Source: Halorubrum sp. CBA1229 (GTDB lineage: Archaea; Halobacteriota; Halobacteria; Halobacteriales; Haloferacaceae). Taken from it: DNA of 64,000 nt. A model generated the notes under the pieces. The model was not told where the DNA came from. It was given only the letters and a program-made list of their open reading frames with translations, and made no database searches. Where the stretch lies: assembly GCF_003721435.2 (NCBI RefSeq), contig NZ_CP054585.1, positions 620,001-684,000 on the forward strand, given 5' to 3'. Below, piece by piece: positions 41,403 to 48,999 of this stretch. The stretch's first letter is position 1; each line of letters begins with the position of its first letter. The translations under genes were made by a program, and so were the position numbers.

Positions 41403-42284
41403 ATGGCGGCGTCGGACCCGAGGCCGCCGGTCGCCCGCGTCCCGGCCGCGGTCGACACCCGGGCCCCGGGCGGGACGACGAACGCCTACGTCGCCGGGGG
41501 GCTCCTCGTCGACCCCGCGGCTCGCACCGACGCGCTCGACGCCGCGATCGGGCTCGACGGGGCGGGCAGCGAGAGGAGGGACAACGGGGAGCCGAGGTCC
41601 GCCGCCGTCGACGCGATCGCGGTCACGCACACGCATCCGGACCACGTCGGCGCGGTCGCCGAGTACGCCGACCTCGCGGCCGTTCCCGTCTTCGCGCGCG
41701 ATGGCCACGTCGACCGGTTCGCGGAGGCGACCGGCGTCGAACCGGACGCGACGTTCGCGGACGGGGAGACCGTTGGCGACACCGCCGTCCGGGCGGTCGA
41801 CACGCCCGGCCACGCGCCGGACCACGTCGCCTTCGCGGTGGCGGAGGGGAACGGGGAGGGGGAAGCGGACGAGGGAGCCGCCGCCCGTGCGCTTCTCTGC
41901 GGCGACCTCGCCGTCGCCGAGGGGAGCGTCGTGGTGGGCGCGCCCGAGGGCGATCTCCGCGAGTACCTCGACAGCCTCGGACGCGTCCGCGACGCCGGCT
42001 ACGACCGGCTCTACCCGGGGCATGGCCCCGCGATCGACGATCCGACGGCGGTCTGCGACCGGCTGATCGACCACCGGCTGGACCGCGAGCGGGCGGTCCT
42101 CGCGGCGGTCGAGGCCGGTGCGAGCGACGTCGACGCGGTCGTCGGAAGCGCCTACGAGAAGGACCTGACCGGCGTCGCGGACCTCGCGCGGGCGACGGTC
42201 GTCGCGCACCTAGAGAAGCTCCTCGAAGAGGGGCGGCTCGGCGAGGAGTGGTCGGATCGGCTCGCCCGCGAGCGAGACATTTAA
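41403..42284 (+). CDS. metallo-beta-lactamase-fold hydrolase
   Basis: 293 residues. The metal motif is AVTHTHPDHVGAVAEYA (H-x-H-x-D-H) at about 74-90, the third His is in TPGHAPDHVAF, LLCGDLAVAEG has the bridging Asp, and RLYPGHGPAIDDP the last His. C-terminal helices (DAVVGSAYEKDLTGVADLARATVVAHLEKLLEEG) resemble the winged-helix tail of the LACTB2/RNase-related group. The substrate is a hydrolysable ester, amide or thioester, not further known. It is coupled to the radical SAM gene (4-base gap). Confidence 0.88.
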   Translation: MAASDPRPPVARVPAAVDTRAPGGTTNAYVAGGLLVDPAARTDALDAAIGLDGAGSERRDNGEPRSAAVDAIAVTHTHPDHVGAVAEYADLAAVPVFARDGHVDRFAEATGVEPDATFADGETVGDTAVRAVDTPGHAPDHVAFAVAEGNGEGEADEGAAARALLCGDLAVAEGSVVVGAPEGDLREYLDSLGRVRDAGYDRLYPGHGPAIDDPTAVCDRLIDHRLDRERAVLAAVEAGASDVDAVVGSAYEKDLTGVADLARATVVAHLEKLLEEGRLGEEWSDRLARERDI

Positions 42285-42314
42285 AAATAAACCGGGGCGG
42301 CTCGCCTCCAGCTT

Positions 42315-42321
42315 AAAAAAA
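42315..42321 (-). terminator. T-tract terminator of the HAD gene (minus strand)
   Basis: Seven A on the plus strand, so seven T on the minus strand, 5 bases after the minus-strand HAD stop at 42327. The plus-strand hydrolase gene ends at 42284, so this short convergent gap (TTTAAAAATAA and the A run) can serve both. Confidence 0.45.
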
Positions 42322-42326
42322 CGACG

Positions 42327-42947
42327 CTACGGCTCGGCCTCGAGCTCGGCCGCGATCCGCGGGAGCGGCGTCTCCGTCACGTCGACGAAGCGGCCGCCGA
42401 CGTCCGCGACGCCGCCGTCGGTGGCGGGGTCGTCGCCGACGTGGACCAGCGTCTCGGGGGCCACGCCGAGCGCGTCGGCCGCGGTCTCGAACGCCTTCGG
42501 GTGGGGCTTCCGCCAGCCGCAGCCGACGCTGGTCGTGACCGCGTCGAACTCGCCGCGGAGGCCGGCGCGGATCAGCGTCTTGGAGACGAGCTCGGGCACG
42601 GCGCAGTTCGAGAGGAGCCCGACCGGCCCCTGCGCGGCCACGTCGCGGACGGCGTCTCGGGCGCCGTCGCGCCTGGTCACGTCCGGGTCGAACGCCGCGA
42701 CGACGGCGTGCCGGACGACGTTCTCCGCGGCGTCGACGCCGCGGGACTCGAGCGCGTGCGCGACGTGGGCCGGGAGCGGGACCTCCGCGCCGGCCGGGGC
42801 GTCCACGTGTCGCTCGCCGTACGCGACGTGCCAGTCGTCGGGCACGGCGACGTCGCGGGACTCCAGCTCGCGCGCGACGATCTCAGCGGGGTCCGAGGGG
42901 TACTCGACGTCGACGAGGGTCCCGAACAGGTCGAAGGTGACTGCCAC
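42327..42947 (-). CDS. HAD-superfamily hydrolase
   Basis: 206 residues. Motif I is VTFDLFGTLVDVE (the nucleophile and acid Asp appear as D-x-F, so the second Asp of the usual DxD is missing), motif II is GLLSNCAVPELV (S/N), the Lys is in GWRKPHPKAFE, and motif III/IV is VHVGDDPATDGGVADVG (GDD). The cap region is alpha-helical (residues 20-90). The D-x-F-G-T motif I is common in haloacid dehalogenase and phosphoglycolate-type HADs. A small phosphatase or dehalogenase function is most likely. It sits alone, with an A/T-rich stretch upstream. Confidence 0.88.
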   Translation of the reverse strand: MAVTFDLFGTLVDVEYPSDPAEIVARELESRDVAVPDDWHVAYGERHVDAPAGAEVPLPAHVAHALESRGVDAAENVVRHAVVAAFDPDVTRRDGARDAVRDVAAQGPVGLLSNCAVPELVSKTLIRAGLRGEFDAVTTSVGCGWRKPHPKAFETAADALGVAPETLVHVGDDPATDGGVADVGGRFVDVTETPLPRIAAELEAEP

Positions 42948-43081
42948 GATACCCCCACCTTAGGGCAAAACGGGATTGAAGCTGTCGGTCGGTGAAACAG
43001 CGGCGGCGTTCACCGCGAGTCGGGCGAAAAGCGGCGAGTCGGGCGGAGAGCCACGGGAAGGGAGACGGGCGACCCCGAGCC

Positions 43082-43564
43082 TCACATCGTCGGGGCGACG
43101 TGGATCGAGTAGAACCGGTAGAGCCCCGTCACCCACGCGCAGAGCCAGAGGAGCATGAACCCGGCCACGCCGACGCGGAGCCGGGCGCGCCAGTGACCCA
43201 TGTCCTCGTGGATCTCGTCGATGTCGACGTCGGGGTCCTCGTACGCGTCGGCGTTCCGCTTGGCCTGCAGGATCCGGACGATGCCGGTGAGCGCGAACGC
43301 CAGCAGCGCGTACGCCTGCAGCCCGAGGAACGCGTGGATGACGGCGAGCCCGGTCAGTCGTCGGAAGAGGCGGGGGATCATCCAGCCGACGATCGGGACG
43401 GTCGTCAGCGCCAGCCCGACCCCGATGTACCGGAGGTGGTGCGTGAGGACGTTCCAACTCACGGTCTCGGCGTCGATCATGATCCACGCCCCGTACAGCA
43501 GGAAGGGGAGACTCGTCGTCACCGACAGCCCGGCGAGCGCCGCGAAGACCGACTCGTCTACCAT
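43082..43564 (-). CDS. four-helix membrane protein beside the cytochrome b cluster (DUF7321-like)
   Basis: 160 residues with four membrane helices: about 4-25 (SVFAALAGLSVTTSLPFLLYG), 40-62 (LRYIGVGLALTTVPIVGWMIP), 70-92 (LAVIHAFLGLQAYALLAFALTG) and 130-152 (GVAGFMLLWLCAWVTGLYRF). His residues near helix ends (HHLRY, VIHAFLG) could bind haem, but this is not established. I recall the family as DUF7321, which accompanies the haloarchaeal bc-type cluster. It is divergent from the next gene by 141 bases; GTTTTA 28 bases upstream supports the ATG. The role is inferred only from place. Confidence 0.7.
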   Translation of the reverse strand: MVDESVFAALAGLSVTTSLPFLLYGAWIMIDAETVSWNVLTHHLRYIGVGLALTTVPIVGWMIPRLFRRLTGLAVIHAFLGLQAYALLAFALTGIVRILQAKRNADAYEDPDVDIDEIHEDMGHWRARLRVGVAGFMLLWLCAWVTGLYRFYSIHVAPTM

Positions 43565-43705
43565 CGATCGACGGTTCGGGCTCCGGCGCGTAAAACTCCC
43601 CGATCCGTCCGTCGCAGCGACGCCGGCCCCTCGAAGCGGCCGGCCGCCGTCACTCGTCGACAACGGACGAAAACAGTTAGCGTCCGGAGCCCGTAGGGCC
43701 GGACG

Positions 43706-44560
43706 ATGGAGGACACCTCGACGGGATCGGAGCCGGAGCCGAGACCGGACCGAGAGCCGGAGACACCGGGCGGTGACGAGGCGTCCCCGGGCGGGGAACC
43801 GCCCAGTGACGAGGGAGGACCGACCGTCGGGGACGACGCCGCGGACGACCTCGACGAGCTCAGGCGCCGCGTCGAGGAGGAGTACGACTTCGACGACTTC
43901 GGGCCGTCGGACATGGCCCGGATGAGCGCCGAGGAGTGGGACGCCGCCTTCGACCCGGACTCGTGGATCACGGGCGACCGCCTGCTCGAACGCGCCGAGG
44001 CGGAGCTCAAATCGCGGATCGCCCGCCGGGAGGTGTTCGGCGTGTTAGAGCGGGTGCGCGCCGACGGTGAGGAGCGGATCTTGGTCTACTCCGACGAGGG
44101 GTACGCCATCGTCCGCCCGACCGGCGAAGTGACCGGACAGGGAACGGTCCTGCGCGACATCGAGCCGATCGTCGCGCTGGCGGCGATGGAGTCGTACGAC
44201 GTCCCGGAGCCGCCGGACGACTGGTCGCTCCCCCACCCCGACACCGTTCCCGAGGGGTCCGGCGAGTTCGGCAACCTGATGGTCCAGGTGATCGCGGTCG
44301 TGCAGGTGCTCGCCGGCGCGGCGCTGCTGGCCGCGACGTTCCTCACCGACCTCGACACGATCGTCGCGCCCGCGATGGGGATCGTGTTCCTGCTCATCGG
44401 TCTCTTCCTGTTCGTGATGGTGGCGAACGCGCGGCTCTCCGACCGGTTCCGCTCGGAGGAGTACCGCGAGCGGCTGCGGGCCCTCCGCGAGGCGAAGGAG
44501 CGCCCCGACTTCGTCCCGGTCGAAGGAGGGGTCGTGGACGAGGAGCAGCTCGACGAGTAA
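43706..44560 (+). CDS. two-helix membrane protein of the cytochrome b cluster (DUF7319-like)
   Basis: 284 residues. Residues 1-60 are acidic and disordered (TSTGSEPEPRPDREPETPGG). A soluble globular domain (about 60-180) includes VLERVRADGEERILVYSDEGYAIVRPTGEVTGQGTVLRDIEPIVALAAM. Two membrane helices follow at about 190-235 (VQVIAVVQVLAGAALLAATFLTDL and IVAPAMGIVFLLIGLFLFVMVA), and a charged tail. I recall the family as DUF7319, specific to haloarchaeal bc-complex loci. No redox cofactor motif is seen. It heads the plus-strand cluster, 95 bases before the blue-copper gene. Confidence 0.72.
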   Translation: MEDTSTGSEPEPRPDREPETPGGDEASPGGEPPSDEGGPTVGDDAADDLDELRRRVEEEYDFDDFGPSDMARMSAEEWDAAFDPDSWITGDRLLERAEAELKSRIARREVFGVLERVRADGEERILVYSDEGYAIVRPTGEVTGQGTVLRDIEPIVALAAMESYDVPEPPDDWSLPHPDTVPEGSGEFGNLMVQVIAVVQVLAGAALLAATFLTDLDTIVAPAMGIVFLLIGLFLFVMVANARLSDRFRSEEYRERLRALREAKERPDFVPVEGGVVDEEQLDE

Positions 44561-44624
44561 AGCGCCGATATCGAGGGATAGAGGCCCTGTAAACGCCCCC
44601 ACGTCGACGAGTTCAGTCGGTGGG

Positions 44625-44630
44625 TTTAAG
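44625..44630 (+). promoter_or_regulatory. TATA box of the halocyanin gene
   Basis: TTTAAG is centred 28 bases before the ATG at 44656. The blue-copper, DUF7318-like and cytochrome b genes can thus be transcribed from here. Confidence 0.5.
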
Positions 44631-44655
44631 CGGACGCCGTCCTGAGTGAACCTGT

Positions 44656-45306
44656 ATGAAAAGGCGGGAATTCGTGCGGACGGCCGGCGGTGCGACCGCC
44701 GCGGCCGCGGCCGGTGCCGGGGCGACCGGGACGGCCGCCGCACAGGAGCAACAACCGGACTGGCCGAGCGGGGTCACGAGTGGGAACTTGGGATCCTATC
44801 AGGACGCCCGCGGCGAGAGCGAGGTGACCGTGCAGGTCGGCGCTGGCGACAGCGGGCTCGCGTTCGATCCGACCCAGCTGTGGGTGGACACGGGCACGAC
44901 GATCACGTTCGAGTGGACCGGGAACGGCGGGGCGCACAACGTGCAGACCGTCGAGGGCGGCGGCCCGGCCAGCCTCGACAGCGGTGACCCGATCGGCGAG
45001 GAGGGGCACACCTACGAGTACGAGGTGACCGAAGAGGACGTCGGCATCACCCACTACCACTGCGTTCCCCACACCGCCGTCGGCATGCACGCCGGCCTCG
45101 CCGTCGGCGAGGACATCCCGACCACTGAAGTCGGTGGCGGCGGATCCAGCGGCTGGCCGGAGAACATCGCCCACGTCGGGGTGCCGCTCCACGCCCACTG
45201 GGTCGGGATCGCCGCGATCTTAGGCATCTCGCTCACGTTCGTCTTCACGTTCTACCTGCTGAAGTACGGCGAGTCGGCCCACACCGGTCACGGAGGGAGA
45301 CAATGA
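44656..45306 (+). CDS. membrane-anchored halocyanin-type blue-copper protein
   Basis: 216 residues. MKRREFVRTAGGATAAAAAGAGATGTAAAQ is a Tat-type signal region (RRE). The cupredoxin domain (about 45-150) has FEWTGNGGAHNVQTV with the first His ligand and THYHCVPHTAVGMHAG with Cys, His and Met ligands, i.e. a type 1 copper site. A single C-terminal helix (about 182-205, GIAAILGISLTFVFTFYLLKYG) anchors it in the membrane facing out. By position, just before the DUF7318-like and cytochrome b genes, it should exchange electrons with that complex, perhaps in place of the Rieske protein. Its stop overlaps the next gene's start by 4 bases. Confidence 0.9.
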   Translation: MKRREFVRTAGGATAAAAAGAGATGTAAAQEQQPDWPSGVTSGNLGSYQDARGESEVTVQVGAGDSGLAFDPTQLWVDTGTTITFEWTGNGGAHNVQTVEGGGPASLDSGDPIGEEGHTYEYEVTEEDVGITHYHCVPHTAVGMHAGLAVGEDIPTTEVGGGGSSGWPENIAHVGVPLHAHWVGIAAILGISLTFVFTFYLLKYGESAHTGHGGRQ

Positions 45307-45692
45307 GCTCCGGCGGCTCCTCGTACGGAGACATCCACCGGTACGAGCCGGCTCGCGAGAGCACGGCGGCGGCGATCGCCATCGTGCTCCTCACGGTCAT
45401 CGAGGTCGTGTTCGTCGGGCTGTTCGTCTTCGGGCTCATGTCCGCGTGGGCGTCGACGGAGTTCGGCAACATGTACACCGGCGCGCTGCTGGCGATGATC
45501 TTCATCGACCTCGCCTTCATCCTCCTGTTGTACCGCAAGGAGTTCCTCCCCGACGTGATGATCGTGAAGAAGCGTCGTCGCAAGTGGGAGGACCTCTACG
45601 TCCGGGAGGACGAGAAGGACGGCGTCGGGATAGACACCGGCAGCGCGATGGACACCATCAAGCGCGCGGTCTACCCCTACTACAAGAAGTGA
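45303..45692 (+). CDS. membrane subunit of the cytochrome b cluster (DUF7318-like)
   Basis: 129 residues. Two membrane helices (about 20-47, TAAAIAIVLLTVIEVVFVGLFVFGLM, and 55-75, MYTGALLAMIFIDLAFILLLY) are followed by a highly charged cytoplasmic tail (KKRRRKWEDLYVREDEKDG). I recall it as DUF7318, found only in haloarchaeal bc-like operons. It has no cofactor motif. Its start overlaps the halocyanin stop (ATGA) and the cytochrome b gene begins 7 bases later, so it should be a structural subunit of the complex. Confidence 0.78.
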   Translation: MSSGGSSYGDIHRYEPARESTAAAIAIVLLTVIEVVFVGLFVFGLMSAWASTEFGNMYTGALLAMIFIDLAFILLLYRKEFLPDVMIVKKRRRKWEDLYVREDEKDGVGIDTGSAMDTIKRAVYPYYKK

Positions 45693-45699
45693 TCCCACA

Positions 45700-46509
45700 A
45701 TGAGCCTCAAAAAACAAGACGAGATGGACCACAACGCGTGGCTCAAAAAGCAGGACCTGACGGTCATCGAGACCGCGTTCCTCACCACGCTCATCTGGCT
45801 GGACAAGCGGCTCCGCATCGTCGACTACCTCGAGCTGCTGGAGACGATGTACTACCGCGCGAACCTCCAGATGCCGAAGAGCCACACGGAGCAGTACGAC
45901 CTCGACAACAAGTTCTGGTACTGGTACCCGCTGTACTCGCTCGGGTCGCTGTCGATCATCGCATACTTGGTCGCGGCGGTCACCGGGGCGCTGCTCGGGT
46001 TCTACTACGCGCCGTCGACCGCCGGCGCCGCCGCGCAGGGCGACCCGACGGCCGCGTACGACTCCGTCGTGATGATCATGACGGACGTCCAGTTCGGGTA
46101 CATGCTCCGCTCGATCCACCGCTGGGCGGCGCAGTTCATGGTCGCCGCGGTGTTCCTGCACATGCTCCGCGTGTACTTCACCGGCTCGTACAAGGAGCCC
46201 CGCGAGGTCAACTGGATCCTCGGGATCGTCCTCATCGGCCTGACGCTCCTGTTCGGCTTCTCCGGGTACGTGCTCCCGTGGAAGCAGCTGTCGTTCTGGG
46301 CCGCACAGATCGGCGTCGAGATGGCGCTCGCGACCCCCATCGTGGGCGAGTGGGCGGCGCAGCTCCTGTTCGGCGGCTTCACCCTCGGACAGGCGACGCT
46401 CGTGAGAATGTACATCCTGCACGTCTTCGTGCTGCCGTTCGTGGTGACCGGCCTCATCGCGCTCCACGTCGGCATCGTCTGGGTGCAGGGGATCGCCGAG
46501 CCGCACTAA
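45700..46509 (+). CDS. petB: cytochrome b N-terminal (b6-type) subunit
   Basis: 269 residues. After a 65-residue cytoplasmic extension come four membrane helices. The two haem pairs are visible: H in SIHRWAAQ with H in FLHMLRVY (13 residues between), and H in YILHVFVLP with H in IALHVGIV (14 between). The 13/14 spacing is that of b6 and related cytochromes. The Qo-site region FGFSGYVLPWKQLSFWA is present. Quinol is oxidised and protons are moved in the bc-type complex. The companion C-terminal subunit follows 4 bases after the stop. Confidence 0.95.
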   Translation: MSLKKQDEMDHNAWLKKQDLTVIETAFLTTLIWLDKRLRIVDYLELLETMYYRANLQMPKSHTEQYDLDNKFWYWYPLYSLGSLSIIAYLVAAVTGALLGFYYAPSTAGAAAQGDPTAAYDSVVMIMTDVQFGYMLRSIHRWAAQFMVAAVFLHMLRVYFTGSYKEPREVNWILGIVLIGLTLLFGFSGYVLPWKQLSFWAAQIGVEMALATPIVGEWAAQLLFGGFTLGQATLVRMYILHVFVLPFVVTGLIALHVGIVWVQGIAEPH

Positions 46510-46513
46510 TCCA

Positions 46514-47302
46514 ATGACCGACGACACCACCCCCATGACGGACGGAGGCACCGACGAGGAAGCGCGCACCGACGGCGGTCCGCCGGCGACGGTGCCGCCG
46601 GACGACGAGACGCCGACCTGGACCGAGCGCAAGGAGCACTCCAGCGGGCTCGCCCAGCTCACCTACCAGTACTTCGAGCGCTCTCGCCGCGAAGACGAAA
46701 ACCTCCGCGCGGAGTCGACGTACGTCGAGCGCGACGTGCTCGGCTTCCCCACGTGGCCCCACGAGACGATCCGGAACCTCGCCATCACGAGCTTCTTCGT
46801 CGGGATCATGATCCTCATCGCGGCGGTGATGCCGGCGCACTACGGGGAGCCGGCGAATCCCGGGGCGACGCCGGCGATCATCCTGCCGGACTGGTACCTC
46901 TACTGGTCGTTCGGGCTGCTGAAGCTCAACCCCATCAACCCGAGCCTCGCGGTGCTCGACGGCAACATCGCGATAGGGAACGAGTTCCTCGGGATCATCG
47001 CTCACGGGATCGTCTTCGGCGCCATCGGGCTCGTGCCGTTCCTCAACAAGGGGAGCGCGCGGCGTCCCGTCGAGCAGCCGTTCTGGGCGGCCGTCGGCGT
47101 GGGCGGCGTCATCCTGTCGATCACGCTCGCGGCGCTCGCGATCCAGAACTTCTTCCCGATCTCGCTCGACCTGCTGCTGCTGCTGACGTTCATGCTCCCG
47201 ATCGCCGGCGGGATCATCACCTACGCGGTGTTGAAGACGATGCGTGAAGGGTACATGTACGACCTGAACCGGCGGTACTACATGTTGCGCCCGCCGAAGT
47301 AA
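46514..47302 (+). CDS. petD: cytochrome b C-terminal (subunit IV-like) subunit
   Basis: 262 residues. A 90-residue cytoplasmic start with an acidic tail is followed by FPTWPHETIRNLAI and about four helices. The Qo-site motif is PDWYLYWSFGLLKLNP at about 118-133, with PDWY where mitochondrial cytochrome b has PEWY. This subunit completes the Qo site together with the b6-type subunit. It follows that subunit by 4 bases and precedes two small membrane-protein genes. The split into two cytochrome b genes resembles b6f and Gram-positive menaquinol complexes. Confidence 0.92.
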   Translation: MTDDTTPMTDGGTDEEARTDGGPPATVPPDDETPTWTERKEHSSGLAQLTYQYFERSRREDENLRAESTYVERDVLGFPTWPHETIRNLAITSFFVGIMILIAAVMPAHYGEPANPGATPAIILPDWYLYWSFGLLKLNPINPSLAVLDGNIAIGNEFLGIIAHGIVFGAIGLVPFLNKGSARRPVEQPFWAAVGVGGVILSITLAALAIQNFFPISLDLLLLLTFMLPIAGGIITYAVLKTMREGYMYDLNRRYYMLRPPK

Positions 47303-47346
47303 GGCCTGAACTCCCGTCTCCGTTTTCCCCGCCGCACACCAGTTCG

Positions 47347-47778
47347 ATGTCATCATCCACCGACCACGACGACGCACAAGCGTTCGACGAGACGGGCGAT
47401 CCGATCGCCGCGGACGAACAGGAGGATCCCCGCAGCGAGCCGACCGGCCCCCGATCCGGGGCCGACGGGCGCGAGATCGTCGTCCCGTTCCGCCTGTACA
47501 AGGCCGTCACCGTCTTCTCGACGCTGGCGGCCGTGGTCGCGTATCTGATCGGGTTTACGCTCGTCGACGCCGCGACGCTGCAGATCAGCTTCGTGCGGAC
47601 GACGATCGTGTACCTCCTGAACAGCGCCGGGCTCTACCCCTCACAGGACACGCTGGTCGCCGCGCTGGCGATCACGGGGATCGCCTTCATCGTCGCGGGG
47701 ACGGCGGTGTACGTGTTGGGGACGCGGTTCCGCGGCCAAGGGATGGGAAAGTCTCAAGACGGCTCCGACGAATCGTGA
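47347..47778 (+). CDS. two-helix membrane protein of the bc cluster (DUF7315-like)
   Basis: 143 residues. The first 55 are acidic and polar. Two helices follow at about 58-78 (AVTVFSTLAAVVAYLIGFTLV) and 105-128 (LVAALAITGIAFIVAGTAVYVLG). I recall the family as DUF7315. No cofactor site is seen. It lies 44 bases after the cytochrome b C-terminal gene and 4 bases before the next gene, so it is part of the same operon. Confidence 0.7.
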   Translation: MSSSTDHDDAQAFDETGDPIAADEQEDPRSEPTGPRSGADGREIVVPFRLYKAVTVFSTLAAVVAYLIGFTLVDAATLQISFVRTTIVYLLNSAGLYPSQDTLVAALAITGIAFIVAGTAVYVLGTRFRGQGMGKSQDGSDES

Positions 47779-47782
47779 GGTA

Positions 47783-48061
47783 ATGGCAGACGAGTTCATG
47801 AAGGGGTTCGCCCTGTTCACGCTCGGTGGCCTCGGCTGGCTCACCTTCGGTGGATGGTATCGAACGCCCTCGTACTACGACGTCGTGCAGCTGGTTAACC
47901 CGGCCGAAGGCATCGAGACCGCCTACGGTGAGATCGGTCTCGTCGCCGGCGACGCGTTCTTCTGGGTGATGATCCTCGGCGCGCTCACGTTCTGGGTGCT
48001 GATTCCGGTGAGCCGCGAGCTGCGCGACGTCCTCAACGACGACGCCGACGCCGCGAACTGA
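47783..48061 (+). CDS. small membrane protein of the bc cluster (DUF7314-like)
   Basis: 92 residues, MADEFMKGFALFTLGGLGWLTFGGWYRTPSY. One helix at about 8-25 and a second at about 58-78 (AFFWVMILGALTFWVLIPVS). I recall the family as DUF7314. It is the last gene of the operon on this strand; a hairpin and a T10 tract follow downstream. Its role in the complex is unknown. Confidence 0.7.
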   Translation: MADEFMKGFALFTLGGLGWLTFGGWYRTPSYYDVVQLVNPAEGIETAYGEIGLVAGDAFFWVMILGALTFWVLIPVSRELRDVLNDDADAAN

Positions 48062-48539
48062 TCCGCCCGCCGGACTCGTTTTACCCGGTTGCGTCCGGGG
48101 CCTTCGTGAACCCCTCGATCGGTGAGGTGGTTCAGCGGCCGCGCCGAACACGGCGCCCATATCTCGCACGGCGTTTTTTTTTTGGCGATCTGGCTGACTT
48201 AGTCGACCCAGACACCGCATGGTGGACGTGGCGACTGGCGGTACTCGTTCCCTATCCGGAGGTGACCCATCGTCGGCTACCTTGGCGGTGAACTCCAGAA
48301 ATGTCTGAACTCGAGCGGGTCCGTCGAGGCCCGCGCCGTCCGCCACGCCTTGCGGTCGAGCGACCGCCCTCCGGAGGCCACGGACGCCTGTCGTTCGCGC
48401 TGGTCGTCATCGCGGCGACGCAGACGCCCACGTCGCTGGAAACGCCGGCGGTCGCGGCCGCGGCGTTCGGTGGTTCAGAGACGGCGAGACCGACGCCACG
48501 GTGTCCGGTACCGGCCGCCGAGACGCCCCCGACCCCGGC
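48062..48539. other. gap without a convincing gene
   Basis: This 478-bp gap lies between the DUF7314-like and UspA genes, which converge. GCGCCG-AACA-CGGCGC (48141-48156) is a hairpin 17 bases before a T10 run at 48174-48183, a good terminator for the cytochrome operon. Small frames (for example one at 48301-48543) do not look like a recognisable protein, and I see no repeat copy. It may hold decayed sequence. Confidence 0.45.
48174..48183 (+). terminator. T10 terminator after the cytochrome b operon
   Basis: Ten consecutive T about 113 bases after the DUF7314-like stop, preceded by the hairpin at 48141-48156. Confidence 0.5.
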
Positions 48540-48974
48540 CTAGTCAGAGAGACGGACCGTGACGACCGGCACCGGCGACCGACGAACGACCTTCTCGGCG
48601 ACGCTGCCGATGAGGTAGTGGTCCAAGCCGGTCCGGCCGTGAGTGCCCATCACCACCATATCCATCCGCTCGTCCTCGACGTAGTCGAGGATCGTCGCCT
48701 TGGGTACGCCCTCGACGGTCGCCGTCTCGACCGGCAGGTCGTCGTGCAGCATGGCGACCGCGTCCTCGACGGCGCGTTCGGCCCGGTCGTGCTCGGCGTC
48801 GGTCCACGCCTCCACCGAGAGGCCGCCGGTCGGACTCTCGAAGCGATTGCGCGTGTCGACGACCGAGAGGACGTGAACGGTCGCGTCGAAGCGGTCGGCG
48901 ATGGTCTCGGCGTGGTTCGCGGCCGCCGCGATGCCGTCGTTGCCGTCGGTCGGGAGCAGGATGTCGTCGTACAT
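48540..48974 (-). CDS. universal stress protein UspA family
   Basis: 144 residues, MYDDILLPTDGNDGIAAAANHAETIADRFDATVHVLSVVDTRN, the usual USP strand and helix. The nucleotide-binding motif is MGTHGRTGLDHYLIGSVAEKVVRRSPVPVVTV at about 110-141, with G-x2-G-x9-G(S). USPs bind ATP and act in stress survival or as partners of transporters. It follows the TauE-like transporter gene by 25 bases on the same strand, a common arrangement in haloarchaea, which suggests co-expression. Confidence 0.9.
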   Translation of the reverse strand: MYDDILLPTDGNDGIAAAANHAETIADRFDATVHVLSVVDTRNRFESPTGGLSVEAWTDAEHDRAERAVEDAVAMLHDDLPVETATVEGVPKATILDYVEDERMDMVVMGTHGRTGLDHYLIGSVAEKVVRRSPVPVVTVRLSD

Positions 48975-48999
48975 AGTCGAGTGAAGTGCGCCCGTCGAC

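Noticed and set aside
48301-48543. Possible 80-codon gene in the gap after the cytochrome operon
   Set aside because: No family resemblance, no promoter box at the right distance, and Pro/Thr/Arg-rich low-complexity content.
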